Shown: piece by piece, positions 10,488-22,411 of the stretch
Position numbering within the stretch: position 1 is the first letter of the stretch
Layout: every line of letters begins with the position of its first letter
Source of the DNA: Lumbricus rubellus
Lineage: Eukaryota > Annelida > Clitellata > Crassiclitellata > Lumbricidae
Reading direction: 5' to 3'
Length of the DNA: 64,000 bases
Assembly (NCBI GenBank): GCA_945859605.1
Contig: OX243816.1
Location: forward strand, 25,755,699 to 25,819,698
Notes under the pieces: model-generated
Databases searched by the model: none
The model's input: the letters and a program-made list of their open reading frames with translations, nothing else
Told to the model about the DNA's origin: nothing
Program-made: the position numbers and the translations under genes

Positions 10488-11425
10488 GTTGTGTTTCCGG
10501 TAACAGAGTTAAAAAAATTGGGTAGGTAGGTCGAAAAATATTTTTATTTTGGTAAAATATTTTGATACAGTGACTATCCGAAAAATTATACCCCACTGCT
10601 CTTTTTTTGCACAAAGGTACATGCTGCAACAAAGTACGTGTTTTAAGCAAGTATGAACTGCCTATTTCCCGACTGTCTGCACCTAAAAATTGCTATAGAA
10701 AACAATTCGGCAAAACTCCGAACGGCGGTCCCAAATTATAGCATTAAATAAATCAACATGACGTGTCGTAATAGTGCGGTGTATTGGATGAGCGCATAGA
10801 AACCGTTTTTTTTGCATGCCACACTTATAAAACGACCAGCTGGTCCACCGAAATAGAAGCCGGAATGATGAGAAAGCACTTGAGAAATGGAAGCTGGATG
10901 AAGACCTTTTACAGGTGAAATGAAGGTGGATTGGTGAAAAAACGCAAGTGAAATAGGTATTCCCTAAGAAGTACACATGTGCTCCAATCGCTACAATTTT
11001 CGATTATTCCGGTAACCAAGACCGTAAGTATCCAAACGCACCTATTCTCATTTTCCGGAAACGTTCCGAAGATTTTATATTAATATTCTAAAATGCATAG
11101 GAAATCCTATGTTAAAATTAGCAGCTCACGCCCAACCGCCATATTTATACACAAAATGACGTGACGTCATGGGCACACACGACGTTAAAATATTATATAC
11201 CTTGAAAGACGGCTGCTTACAATCTTCACTTTCTTAGTGAATGCTGTATAATTATAATATCCCAATTGTACATCACGAAAGGCAATGTCACTGTAAATTA
11301 AAAAAATTAAAAAAAGTTTTAAAATTTTTTCTAAATAATTTTTTTTTAAATTCCACAAATTTTCCGAGTCGCGGCAATAAAAGTGGGTCGGCCTGGTTAC
11401 CGGAAACACAACATTTTTTTGGACC
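10488..11425. mobile_element. MITE with TGTTGTGTTTCCGGTAAC termini, long copy
   Basis: The left end TGTTGTGTTTCCGGTAAC is matched by GTTACCGGAAACACAACA near 11398-11415. The first 220 bp are about 90 percent like the left part of the element at 14930-15345. This copy is longer because it contains a segment with AAATGGAAGCTGGATG repeats (10830-10960). Confidence 0.75.
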
Positions 11426-11429
11426 TTAT

Positions 11430-12500
11430 TATAAATATTCCAATGCATAGCTCACGCCATGTTTGACTCTTCCGGAAGTACCGAGGTGGCCTCCCTAGAC
11501 CTATAACAGTTATTGAAAAATATTATAGCGCATATATATATTTACATATTCTCCTGCATTTATTGAACATTCTTGTAGCGCACATTTAATCATATTATGT
11601 TACATTTATTCAACAGTATTTCAATATGACAATGTATTGTAATGTAGATACCAGAAAGGTATAATAATTATTTCTCATAGGCAATATGGGGTAGACAGTG
11701 CGATTTATGGTAAACTGGTGAACGGGAAAATATTGTGAAGTTAGGCCAGTTATACCTTATACAGTAATTATTATGAATGGTAAATAGTTTTCATTGTGGT
11801 GTATAAATTAATACCAGATGCTATGACAACAGGAGGGTATTGTTTTGGTGTAAAATACTAATCAGTAGGCAGGGCTTAAAGTGTGGCAGGACAGTCATGG
11901 ATGTCGTCAAAGGTGTTAGATTAGTCAAAAAGAGCAAGTGCAGTTACTTTGCAATTATCCATGAAACAGACAATGTCGTTGAGGATAGAGCTTTTTTTGA
12001 CTGACCTGGTGGTGGAATTTGCTATTGGAAAAGAAGAAGCAAAAAGGACAAAGACTGGTGGACCTACAGACTCCAATTGACTTTTGGCAACATATTTGAA
12101 AGTTTCTAAATAAAATTTGAATTAGAGATTGGAAATTAGTTTGACGCAATGTCAACATCAGAAGTTGGTTTAAGTAAAGGATGGATTATCGTATAGGAGC
12201 AATGGGATGGGATGAATCCTCTGCAAGCAACTGATTAATGCCAACATGGTGGTATAAAATGCATTTCCTGAAATTATACTAGGCCACGCTCTAAGAAGAG
12301 AGCGAACAGCTTAGGTGCGGTGATCATTAGGTTGTATGGTTAAGTATTTTAGGAAGTCGAACTGAAAGGTGGAATGTCAAAAGCCTATTATTTCTGTGCC
12401 ATTGTTCAAACACAATTTTCAAGCTGTCCTACAGTGAGTGGTCTGATGGGCACTACACATTCAGATATGTTCATTGTTCATATGAAGTAAATATAGGGTG
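11430..12500. other. Region upstream of the desaturase, no gene recognised
   Basis: AT-rich. It probably contains the promoter or 5' untranslated exon(s) of the desaturase, but none can be placed. A possible splice acceptor, TTACATTGTTACACAG, ends at about 12656, just before the start codon, and suggests a 5'-UTR intron. Confidence 0.35.
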
Positions 12501-12670
12501 AGAGAATGACTGGGTTGCTGTTTCTTTTACAGTTAACTGGTGTTTTTCTATTTTGTGGTGTAAATGTTTCAGAAATTGCTGATTTGACTTTATATTTGAA
12601 TAGCTTTGATAAAATATTCCAGGTAGTAATAACATTTTATTACATTGTTACACAGCACAGTGAACAAGAT

Positions 12671-12878
12671 ATGCCTCCAAGAAACGTTGACGTGGTCCCG
12701 TGCAATGTGGAAGATGAGATGAAAAGTGAACTGCAACCTCCTGTCATTCCATCAGATCAAAAGTTTCTGCCATTGCAGATAGTCTGGAGGAATGTCGTCT
12801 GGTTTTCCATCTTGCACTGTATGGCTCTTTATGGCCTTTTCCTTCTTCCTTGGGTTCATCCATACACTTGGTTGTGGA
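12671..12878 (+). CDS. Delta-9 acyl-CoA desaturase, coding exon 1
   Basis: First coding exon of a membrane delta-9 (stearoyl-CoA type) fatty acyl-CoA desaturase. This family uses a di-iron centre with cytochrome b5 in the endoplasmic reticulum to put a cis double bond in stearoyl- and palmitoyl-CoA. Residues 1-69 are encoded: a soluble N-terminus starting MPPRN, then the first membrane hairpin (IVWRNVVWFSILHCMALYGL to PWVHPYTWLW). The ATG at 12671 was chosen because the upstream in-frame sequence is unlike the family and follows an acceptor-like CACAG. The exon ends at donor A|GTAAGT in phase 1. The four exons total 984 bp, 327 residues plus stop, slightly shorter than vertebrate SCD (about 359) because of a shorter N-terminus. 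Which delta-9 paralogue it is cannot be decided. Confidence 0.88.
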
Positions 12879-13129
12879 GTAAGTGACTGCATATTTACAA
12901 TTTGCTTCATTTTTATCATCGGTTTGTGGTGCCATTATGTTTAACAGTGCAAGGAGTGTGAATAAATTATCTCCTTTATTTCTGTCCTTTTTAGTCCAGA
13001 GCTCCTCACATATTGGGTTTAAGTCTTTCTGTGACCAATTCAATTCTGCAATGAGATTCATTTCATGTCTTGTTTTTTGCATTGTCCAGCTTTAAACAAA
13101 ATTTGCTGTTGCTGTATCTCATATATTGT

Positions 13130-13330
13130 GGGGGTGTGGTGGTGTAGTGGTGGCTTCAGTGCCTGGGAGCCGGAGGGTTCCAGGTTCGAATCCACCCTAA
13201 GCCGCTGCGTAGGGACCTTTTGCTCGTGCGCTTCGGTGTGAAGCTCCACGCTATAGTTGGGTGCGCTTCTGTGTAGAGAGCTTAAACGGGCGTTATAGCA
13301 AATGAGAGAAATAATTTTAAACAAATAAAA
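13130..13330 (+). mobile_element. tRNA-derived SINE (family 1)
   Basis: A box TGGTGTAGTGG and B box GGTTCGAATCC are 45-50 bp apart, followed by a body containing GCCGCTGCGTAGGGACCTT and a 3' part GCGCTTCTGTGTAG...GGGCGTTATAG. That 3' part resembles the CR1-like LINE tails of this window. It lies in desaturase intron 1. Sister copies are at 22150 and 27718. Confidence 0.8.
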
Positions 13331-13473
13331 TATGTTCTGAGCTTGTGTTTGTGTCACTTTCCATCTTCTCCACACCCTATATCAGCTTTGCTAATGCCTT
13401 CAAGAAGTGTCCAGTTCTGCTCTTCAAGCTTTCTGCTACGGTCATGTTTGGTCATTAGATGACCAGGATCACC

Positions 13474-14088
13474 TCACCTGGTGCCGTCAGCTTCTGGAGC
13501 TCTGGCGAAAGCCTTGGTGCATCTTCTCCAGTTGATCCTCTCCCTAGTCGCCTCTCTTAGCTCCTCGAGTCTCATGCCAGACTTTTCCTGTACCTCATCC
13601 AACCATTTCTTCCTTGGTCTTCCGCATCTTCTCTTTCCCTCACCGCATGCCGTCATCAGCTCCTTTTCCAAACCGTTAGATCTCATCACATGGCCGAAGT
13701 AGCTCAATTTCCTCCAAGTTGCTGTTTGCTGCAGTGTCTCCTCCTTCTCTATTCCGAGCTCCTCGCGCACCGATTCGTTAGTTCTCTTCTCCGTCCATGA
13801 AATCCTTAGCATCTTTCTCCAAATCCACATCTCACACGCGTTGATTTTCTTTTCAATATCCCGTGTCTTTGTCCATGTCTCGCATCCATATAGGACGACT
13901 GGGAAGATCAGTGCTCTTACCAGTCTTTTCTTTGTTTCCCTGTTCACGTATTTGTCCTTCCAAATCTTTTCCAGACCGTTCATTGCCGTTTTCCCCTTTG
14001 TCCATGTCTCGCATCCATATAGGACGACTGGGAAGATCAGTGCTCTTAGATGACCAGGATAGATAAATTTATCTAGCAATTTATTCAA
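13474..14088 (-). pseudogene. LINE ORF2 C-terminal domain with internal duplication
   Basis: The - strand encodes the region after the RT of a LINE: LYGCETWT, CEMWIWRKMLRISWTEKRTN, RKLSYFGHVMRSNGLEKE and GKRRCGRPRKKWLDEV. This is the conserved tail seen in the other LINEs of this window (26.1, 27.4, 34.0, 35.9 kb). The LRALIFPVVLYGCETWTK block appears twice, about 130 bp apart (near 13880 and 14020), a tandem duplication inside the copy. No RT domain is present. It lies in desaturase intron 1. Confidence 0.8.
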
Positions 14089-14701
14089 TAGTTTCTCCTT
14101 GTATGGCTTAATATCTTGTAGTTCTGTTCGTCTTTTAGTGAAGAGGTCAGTGTCTCAGCAAATCGCAGCTTATTTAGCATTCGATTTTGTTCAATTCCTT
14201 CCTTGCGCTCACCTAAGCAGAGTGTCTCTAATAGACGTTAAGGAAGTATAGTAATAAGAAACTCCATTTTTCTTATGGAAATAGTTTACGTTTTATTTTT
14301 TTCACTGACTTGTATGTTTGTCACCATCTCTTCTTTGTGCTTCTGTCAAATATGGCAGTTAAATTGCTAATTCAGATCTCAAGTCTTATACTGAAGTGTA
14401 CATATTGAATCTATAACCAATGCTCGAATTACTGCTTAAAGCATCAAATATCAAATACATGAGGCACGATAGACACATTCGATTACTGTTATAAATGATG
14501 GCTTCAGAACAAATCTCATAGTTCAGCTGGTTGGCATCAAGTCAGGAATGCGGAATCTGCGTGGAATTATGCGTGGTTATTGTGAAAACTGTTTGCATAC
14601 GATGGCTTGGTTTGGCTTGCTTATAGACTTTCTGAATCTCTCTTAATTGTGCATGTATCAAAATCGTTGCAATTATTTGTTTATTAATTATCTGTTTGCA
14701 G

Positions 14702-14832
14702 CAGTGGCACTTTACATGATGAATGGACTTGGAATAACGGCTGGCGCGCACAGACTTTGGTCACATCGTTCTTATCATGCCAAATTGCCACTTCGAATTC
14801 TGTTGGCCATCTTCAATTCCATTGCATTTCAG
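14702..14832 (+). CDS. Delta-9 acyl-CoA desaturase, coding exon 2
   Basis: Encodes the end of the second membrane helix and the first histidine box, [16 protein letters not shown] (H86 and H91 bind iron in the family). It continues to NSIAFQ at residue 113 and ends in phase 0 at CAG|GTGAAA. The acceptor is the tandem site TTTGCAGCAG. Using the first AG (exon start 14702) gives [11 protein letters not shown] after YTWLW, the same spacing as in vertebrate SCD. Using the second AG would keep frame and drop one residue, giving M in place of TV. Confidence 0.92.
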
Positions 14833-14929
14833 GTGAAATACTTCAGATTGCAAGTTCTAGCAAAATTCACTTGTTGATTAAATTTTCTTAATTATTGTGT
14901 CTACATATTATGCTGACATAAGGCCTTAA

Positions 14930-15345
14930 AAAAATGTTGTGTTTCCGGTAACAGAGCTAAAAAAAATTGGGTAGGTAGGTCGGAAAATATTTTTATTTTG
15001 TAAAATATTTTTATGCAGTGACTATCCGAAAAAGGTATACCCCACTAGTCTTTTTTGCACGCTGAAACAAAGTACGTGTTCTAAGCAAGTATAAACTGCC
15101 TATTTCCCGACTGTCTGCACCTAAAACTGCTCTAGAAACAGTCCTATTAATTTCATTTTGTTGACGTCTCTTATGTTATGTCAATACAAATGTAAAAAAA
15201 ATTATTGAAAAAAATTTAAATTTTTTTGGAAAAAAAAATTTTGAAATTTTTTTTTTATAAATTTTTTACAAAAATATTTGGGTCGCGGCCCTAAAAATGG
15301 GTCGGTCGCGTTACCGGAAACACAACAATTTTTTTTACGCCTTAT
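14930..15345. mobile_element. MITE with TGTTGTGTTTCCGGTAAC termini, short copy
   Basis: The termini are AAGGCCTTAAAAAAATGTTG...TTCCGGTAAC on the left and GTTACCGGAAACACAACA...TTACGCCTT on the right, with TA on both sides. That fits a TA-targeting (Tc1/mariner type) non-autonomous element. It lies in desaturase intron 2, close to exon 2. Confidence 0.75.
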
Positions 15346-15479
15346 GGTTAATTTATATAGTGGCATTAATGCCGCATTATAATCCCAAAAGGTCAAACAG
15401 TCACCAATAGACATATCGACAATGAATCATAAGTACAGCAATTCAACAAAACTTTACAAGAAGTCATAATAAAGTATCA

Positions 15480-15945
15480 TCAATATCATTGGGCTCAATG
15501 CCCGTAAGAGTCCGACACCACTCTCTGTCTGAGTCTGTCTCGCGTCATGCTGCCCAGCTTCAACCAGTCCGGTCAGCAGGTCTGCTCTATACCATTAACA
15601 TCTTGAAGCACCTAGACCACCTTGTCTGATTGAAGAGAATCGTGGGAAAGAGACAAGAAGGACAACGTGCGTCAATGCCCATATGTGTCCCATTGCTCTC
15701 CCCCCCGACTCTCTCCGCTGGTCTGTCCTGACTGGCCTGTGCATGTCTGCTCCACATGAAGCATCTGAGTTGCTATGTCACTTGTGTCGTGGTTTTTGCG
15801 GATTTCAATCGTCTTGGTCTTTTCCTGCCAGTGTATCGCCACCCATCTGGCAAACCTTCATTTTTTTGTCCGAGCTTAGGACCGGCACAGGGACGTTGTT
15901 GGTTCCCTGTGGCGGAGGATAGATGCAGTTTAACGTCGTGCCCAG
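15480..15945 (-). repeat. Interspersed repeat family A, copy 1
   Basis: About 460 bp matching, in reverse, the copies at 19883-20160 and 22412-22905: CTCTCTGTCTGAGTCTGTCT, ACCTAGACCACCTTGTCTGA, and GGTTCCCTGTGGCGGAGGAT at the far end. The low-coordinate end has GGGCTCAATGCCC, equivalent to the GGGTTGTTAACCC tail of LINE-like repeats here. It is probably a retroposon; no protein is recognised. Confidence 0.65.
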
Positions 15946-16679
15946 GACAAAATAAAGTATATATTTTCTGAAGCAGCAAATGGATTTAAGCCAGAAATTT
16001 GCTGAATCAATAAAGTTTATATTTCCTGAATCAGCAAATTTCTGGCTATAAATCCATGTTTTACGTTGAAGAAATATTCATTTATATATAGCGACTTTAG
16101 TTTTCCAAAGGGCAAAACAGTCACGATAAACATATCATATCGTCACTGCATTTGAAGACAACAGTCCAGTAATGGTCACAAATAAATATATAACAAAGCA
16201 CATATTTTCTGAATCACCAATCTTCTGGCTATGAAATTCAAATTTCATTGTGGACAAAAGTTCCATTCTAACAAAGGACCAAAAAGAGTAGGGTGCCACC
16301 TACAAGGACTTGGTACATCATCATGCGGCGGGCTATCAAGCTTTATAGTGAAGTGGGCTATCAAGTCGAGTCAGCTAACAAGACTGTCTGAATGTCCTAC
16401 TGTCCCAGTAAAGGCAATATCCTTATTTGAAAAAGCCTTTTGTCAGTTCCATTGCTCAATGTCAAAAGTTGCTGTCGGTTCGTTTAGCAATTCCACGGAC
16501 TTCATCACTTGGACATTGACCTTTGCGAACATGACTTTGACCTTGACCACAGCCACAACCTGGACCATGACCACACCATTGACCACAATTGTTTCTTCCT
16601 CTAATGCTGCTGGCTGTGGTAGCATCATCAACAGTTGCAGATGCTGCATAGAAATGAAAACATAATATTTAGTGAATTG

Positions 16680-16965
16680 ATGATGATGATGATGGTTCTC
16701 TGCCCGAAGGCAGGTTCATTGGCTTTACACCCCTGGGGATGAGAAGAGTGAGATGGTTTTCCGTTGCCTTCCCCACAGACAATGATGGGTAAGCAACTTG
16801 CCCAAGGTCGCTCCGCAAGAGCTTGCGCCACCGCGTCCCACACGTACTAGCCTGAGATATCGAAATCTCTGAATGTCAACTCCCTGCCCGGGGCTTGAAC
16901 CGCAGTTCGTTGCAGCCAACAGACGAATGCCGCTCGCGCTTACCGCTAACTAGGCCAGTAGTGAA
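16680..16965 (-). mobile_element. tRNA-derived SINE (family 2)
   Basis: Read on the - strand: A box TGGCCTAGTTAGCGG, B box GGTTCAAGCCCC, a central GACCTTGGGCAAGTTGCTTA module, and a (CAT)n tail near 16680-16692. The CCTTGGGCAAGT module is shared with SINEs that have different heads at 17540, 22150 and 27718. Confidence 0.75.
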
Positions 16966-17539
16966 TTAGATAGGATCAATGGAAACGAGAATAATTTGAA
17001 CATTGTCAATCAGCTGATCAATAGACACACACAAAGTTATTCCATGAAACCACTTTCAGTATGGCTTGATTTTACTTTCAGTAAACATAAATTTGCTTTC
17101 AATTAGCATCTTCACATACCTCTTACATCAGAACTATAAAGAAATTACAAGCAAGACACACACAAATATAAAAATATTGGCCTTTGCTTACCTCTTCGAC
17201 TTCAGCATTATTTAGCAATGCGGAGTCCAAACGACAAGACTCGGTATGAGAATGGGCTAAAATCGAAACTATTTACGTCCCACACGCTGTCCGTGCACCG
17301 GCATCTTCAAATCTTGGACGAATTTATCGTCAAAGATGAAAATTCATCGTCAAAACTATTCATGACACACGCAAAAATTTCGGAACTCGGGACATTTTTA
17401 TCCCTCACTTCAAACTTTTTTGGGACTCCAATATATAACTTTTGTCAACAAAAAGTACATCGAATTGTGAGGAATTGTTCGGACTTCAACCCTGATTTTT
17501 TGTACACACAACCAATGCGTATTTATAAATAGCTTATAG

Positions 17540-17830
17540 CTGTGTGCAACCTGGTGGCGGACCGGTAACGCGTCCGCTCACGGAGCGGAAAGTTGCGAGT
17601 TCGACTCCGGGTAACAACCTTAGGCAAGTTCTTCACGCACACGTGCCTCTGTCACCAAGCAGTATAATTTGGTACCGGCGTAAGCTGGGAAGTAAACAGC
17701 AAGTCCTGCGATACACTGGCCCTGTGTCCAGGACCTAGGGATTCGTCCATTGCTGGCTCAGGGCTATGGAAAAGGAGATGAGCGCCTCCCTGTGTTCCTC
17801 ATGGAACGGGATGGGACTTTTTTTTACTGT
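17540..17830 (+). mobile_element. tRNA-derived SINE (family 3)
   Basis: The head has A box TGGCGGACCGGTAACGCG and B box AGTTCGACTCCGG. The body holds CCTTAGGCAAGTTCTTCACG, and the copy ends in a T run. The head differs from the other families but the GGCAAGT module is shared. Confidence 0.7.
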
Positions 17831-18860
17831 TTCAACGCCTCCCGTTTCGGGTCGCTAGCGACCCGATCTGGCGGGAACGGGTTAAGCACAGGTGGACCAA
17901 CCCAGAAATTTATTATTTTGTAGGAAACAATTTTTTATATTTCTCTGTCAATTAGGGTTGCCAGGCGTCCGGTAATGAACCGGACAGTTTGGTATTTACA
18001 CAAACTGTCCGGTCAGAAATTTCAGACAGTACCGGACATGGCTGTGTCCGGTAAATAATTGTTGCCAGCAACAAGTGCATTTGGAGTGGAGTGTATAGTT
18101 TCTTGGGACCATGAAAATATCTGCTTACGATTTTCCCGCGTAGAATGCATTGGCCTGTGAAACAAAGTCAAATTTATATCATACACCGATCATAGTTGAA
18201 ATGACGGCATCGTTAAATAAACTAACATAACAGAGCCAAATATATGATGCACGGATCTATACTCTGTGTACCTTGTGCGTAAAGTTGGAGGCTTGATACA
18301 TAGTTCAAATAATGGTTGAACCGAATCGCCGTATTTAGGATATGCCTCTGTCTGTCTGTTTATTCATCTGTCTGTCTCTCTCTGCACAAACGATCTCTCC
18401 CTCTCTGTCTATCTATCTCCCTCCTTTCCCGTAAGGCTTAAACACCGACACTTGTAATCTGTCTGTGCTTATCTGCCTCTCTATCTCTCTGTTTGTCTAT
18501 GTCTGACTGTGTCAATCTGCCACTCTAGCTCGCTCTGGTCTTTCTAGCCAGTCTCTTAAACCCCACGCTGATTATTTATATTTGTCTCGAGTCTCTCGAC
18601 TACAAAGATTCGTGTCCTAACGATGCATTCGCATCTTGCCTTGCATGCCTATTATAGGTTAACTGAAGTTATCTACAGAATGGAACTGAGTGCTAAAATA
18701 GCTAAATGTGTTTTTAATATTGTTTAATCCCTTAACCGTGATCCCCGAGTTAACTCGTCCAAATTTTACTAAGAATATTTTTATTACACGGTAAAGGGGT
18801 TAATATCCGAATTCAGTCATTTGTCCGGGCGCCAAATTTTCAAATTAGACACTATATATA

Positions 18861-19697
18861 CACGGTGTCCTAATTGAACTGATACCCTTTTTGTTTTGGC
18901 GATATACTTGTCAATTCTAAATGAAACTATATAAACTTTCAGAGAATGTAAGAGGGATAAATTATCAATGGTTCCTGAAATTTTGATCCATTTCTATTAA
19001 CAGAGTCCGAAGTTATGCACATTCAAATTTGGGCAACGAAAATTTTAAGTTTCCAACATGTAAAAGATAGGAAATTAGTGTTAGCGCTGTTCTTCAAAGC
19101 TGATGTTCAAAATGTCCTCCATTAGCTCGAATGCATGCTCTAACGTGCTTTTGTCAATCATTGATTGCATTGTCAACAATCCCTTGATCAAAACGATTTC
19201 ATTCTTCCACATTTCGCTGTTTGAAGTGGTCACTGGTCAACGTCACGTAGGCTATGCGAGTTTCATAACGATGCGATGGGCCAGTTTCTGTTATTAAATT
19301 CCTTTAAAAACCTTTTGTACCGTAATGTTTTTCGTCTATTAAATTTTTTTAATTAAACTCAAATCATCTTTGCTGAAAACCATTTTTATTATTGTCCCCT
19401 AACATGTAAATGACGGAAATATCACGTCATATAATTTTTTTTATATTAATTTAGAAAGTAATGTGTGCAGGTGCAAACAATACTTTCTTATCTTTTACAT
19501 GTTGGAAACTTAAAATTTCCGTTGTCCAAATTTGAACGTGCATAACTTCGGACTCTGTTCGTAGAATTTGATCAAATTTTCAGGAACCATTGATAATTTA
19601 TCCCTCTTACATTCTCTAAAATTTTATGGAGTTTCATTGAGAATCGACAAGTATATCACAAAAACAAAAAGGGTATCAGTTCAATTGGGACACCGTG
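18861..19697 (-). mobile_element. Mariner-type element with degenerate transposase end
   Basis: Flanked by TA on both sides. Termini are CACGGTGTCCTAATTGAAC and its near-perfect inverse. The terminal inverted repeats run about 205 bp. On the - strand near 19090-19200 a transposase C-terminus is readable (NRFDQGIVDNAIND, one stop where a Trp is expected, then KHVRACIRANGGHFEH). GGHFEH endings are typical of Tc1/mariner-like transposases. Most of the coding region is deleted. Confidence 0.8.
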
Positions 19698-19882
19698 TAC
19701 ATAGGATTATGCATAATTTTATACACCCCATCTATCTATTATATGGGCTGTACTTGGCCGAGTTTCTAAACGGCCGTTTAGATGATTTAAAAAGCTAGTT
19801 TATCTAGCTAGGGCTAGGCGTCCGTGGTTTGGCTCACATGTTGCAACTTTCAAACAGTCCCCGGCACTGATACTGTCTTATA

Positions 19883-20160
19883 AATCATCATTGTTATCCA
19901 TGGGCTGACAGCCCTTAGGTGCCGACGCCGCTCTCTGTCTGAGTCTGTCTCGCATCATGCTGCCCAGCCTCAACCGGTCCAGTCAGCAGGTCTGCTCCAT
20001 ACCATTAACATCTTGTAGCACCTAGACCACCTTGTCTGATTGAAGAGAATGTTCGAAGAAAGCAAGAAGGACAACCTGGGTCAATGCCCGTATGTGTCCC
20101 ACACTCTCTCCTCCAACTCTCTCCACTGGTCTGTCCTGACCGGCCTGTGCATGTCTTATA
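19883..20160 (-). repeat. Interspersed repeat family A, copy 2
   Basis: Closely similar to 15480-15750, including GGTCTGCTCCATACCATTAA and ACCTAGACCACCTTGTCTGA. It lies inside the 17953-21840 element. It runs into TATA and CACA microsatellites at 20160-20235. Confidence 0.65.
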
Positions 20161-20235
20161 AATATACATATATAAATATATATATACATGTATATAATAT
20201 GTATGTATGTACACACACACACACACACACATATA

Positions 20236-21640
20236 CAGGGTGGCTCAAAAAAAATGTACTACCAGATAAAATGCAATATCTTTGCAACCGATTGAAATTT
20301 TTCTCCGAAAATTTTCCAATTTGAAGGGGAATGAATTTCCAACAATCCCTGAAAGTTTCACTGAAAACTTTATGTCTGCAAAAGTTACAGCTGTTTAAAC
20401 TTTGATTTTGGTTTTTTCAAATTTCCGTGGAAAAAATTTACGTCAACTCTTGATTTCCATGTCAAGTGATATCACTTTTCACTACGGCCTCAGAAATACG
20501 CTTTGCAGTTTATTGTAGGGTATGATGGGAGTGTCCACTCCCTGCTTTAATACGAGCTCGAATTCTTTTTGTGAAGCTTAGTATGGCCTTGTTGATTGAG
20601 TCCTGCGGCAACTGATCCCACATTAGCAGCAGGACTTCCTTCAGCTCGCCAATGTTCTGCAACTTGGGATGAAATGTCTTGCAGCATAGCTTCCCAGACG
20701 TGATACGTAAGAGGGCTAAGGTCTGGCGATGTTGTTAGTCACCTTTGCCAATAAATTTACTGGAGTGGATTGCAAAAATAAGGTAGCGTCATCATAATCA
20801 GCCTTGCCGTGCGAGCAAGCAGGCGCACCGTCCGGCTGGAAAATAAAACCACATGTTAGAGCATGGCCTACATGTACCTGGTCTTCAATTAGTTTGGGTA
20901 AGAGAGTTCAGCGATGAGTTTGACATTTATCCTACTGAATGGGATTAAGTGCAGTCTTTTCTGGCACCCGTGACACATGCCAGCAAATCTGATGCTGAAA
21001 CCACGATGTGCTTTGCAAACTTGACCCTTTCGATTACCAAGCGAATTTCTTGAAATTTATACTTTTTCCATCAGACCAAGCGACCACTTCCTGCCTCGCT
21101 TCCAACATCTGATCTTCGTTACATAAACATGTTTAGAGATAGCCTTCAATATGCTCAGGCTCCACTTTTCACTGGGCATTTTGCTATGACTACGCGTTGT
21201 CCCAGTCTCTGTTCACGCAGCGTCCGAATTTCCATTTTATCTTCCGCAGAAACTTTGCCCATGACGTTCAGTGATGGATTCACGAATTGAGTCCATAATC
21301 TATAAAATATCACTAAATACCAACAGTTTGCTTCATAAACAGCTTCTATGCAGCTCTTAGTGAGGTCGTAGGACATCATCATCATTTCTTATGATGTAAT
21401 TTGCAAAATATCTTAATGAAATCACATTGTATTGGAACTTTATTCTCCGGATTTTCGAAAAAACGAAATTTTAAGTTTGAACAGCTGTATCTTTTGCAAA
21501 CAAGAAAATTTTCAAGTGAAACTTTCAGGGATTGTTGGAAATTCATTCCCCTACAAATTGGGAAATTTTCGGAGAAAAATGTAAATCGGTTGCGAAGTTA
21601 TCGCATTTTATCCGGTGGTACTTTTTTTTGAGCCACCCTG
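20236..21640 (-). mobile_element. Mariner-type element, 1.4 kb, transposase pseudogene
   Basis: Flanked by TA. Ends are CAGGGTGGCTC...GAGCCACCCTG, with inverted repeats of about 200 bp. On the - strand near 20525-20690 the transposase C-terminus reads ELKEVLLLMWDQLPQDSINK followed by KRIRARIKAGSGHSHHTLQ. Further pieces occur in other frames up to about 21100. It is inactive. Different terminal sequence from the neighbour at 18861, so a separate family. Confidence 0.8.
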
Positions 21641-22134
21641 TATATATATATATATATATTAAAATATGAATTACCCAACGTTGCCCGGGAAATTTCGGTT
21701 TTTCGCCCCCTCCCGCCAAGCATCATCCCACCACACACACACGCACGTGCACATACATATAAATATATATATTATATATATGGTCTCATAACGTGATAGC
21801 CATTGTCCGGTAATTTCATGAAGGTCATCTGGCAACCCTACTTTCAATTATAAATGGAAAATTTCAGTTTGATTCATGTGATTGCAAAAATACACGTTCA
21901 ATATCATTGTAACATTGCATTCAACATTTTCAAAAGATATTTATCATATTTTCTGTGCTATAGTCACACCTTTGTATAGGTTGATGTGATGTCATACTGG
22001 ATTTTTAAAAAGTCTGTAAACTGGTTGCACTGGCAAATAGGTTGCATCCACACTTTGAGCTCAAGGTATAAATCCAGTTAAGGCTAAATTTATCTGACTG
22101 GGCAGTTGCAAGCAACTTGCTAAAATTGACTTTG

Positions 22135-22345
22135 CTGCAATTTGGGTTGCGATGTGTAGTGGATATGTTCGTTTTCCTGCAGCCAAAGGGTTGCAGGTTC
22201 GAATCCACATCAAGCCGCTGCATAGGGACCTTGGGCAAGTCCTTTACTCGCAATTGCTCAGCGCTTTGGTATGAAACTCCGATTCAGTGTCTGTGCTGTA
22301 GTCAGGAGCGCTTCTGAGTAGAAATCTTGAAGGAGCACTATAACA
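22135..22345 (+). mobile_element. tRNA-derived SINE (family 1), copy 2
   Basis: B box GGTTCGAATCCACATCAAGC, then GCCGCTGCATAGGGACCTTG, GGCAAGTCCTTTACTCGCAA and the LINE-like end GGAGCGCTTCTGAGTAGAAA with GAAGGAGCACTATAAC. The A box (GATGTGTAGTGGATA) is eroded. It is followed by ATAC microsatellite. Confidence 0.75.
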
Positions 22346-22411
22346 AGTGCACATATATACATACAATGTCATACATACATACATGCATACATGCATAGTA
22401 CATACATACAT

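Larger units (their letters stand above)
17953..21840. mobile_element. hAT-like element, 3.9 kb, host to nested elements
   Basis: The termini are TAGGGTTGCCAGGCGTCCGG and, inward from the right, TAGGGTTGCCAGATGACC. The flanks are CTGTCAAT (17945-17952) and CTTTCAAT (21841-21848), an 8-bp duplication with one mismatch. CCGGTAATT/CCGGACA motifs repeat near both ends. Inside are two TA-flanked mariner-type elements and a copy of repeat family A. No hAT transposase was found, so it is non-autonomous or gutted. Confidence 0.75.

Noticed and set aside
16231..16665. 144-codon open frame with Thr-rich repeats (TLTTATTWTMTTPLTT)
   Set aside because: Low-complexity TTGACC/ACCATGACC repeat; no family features, no splice context, surrounded by repeats.
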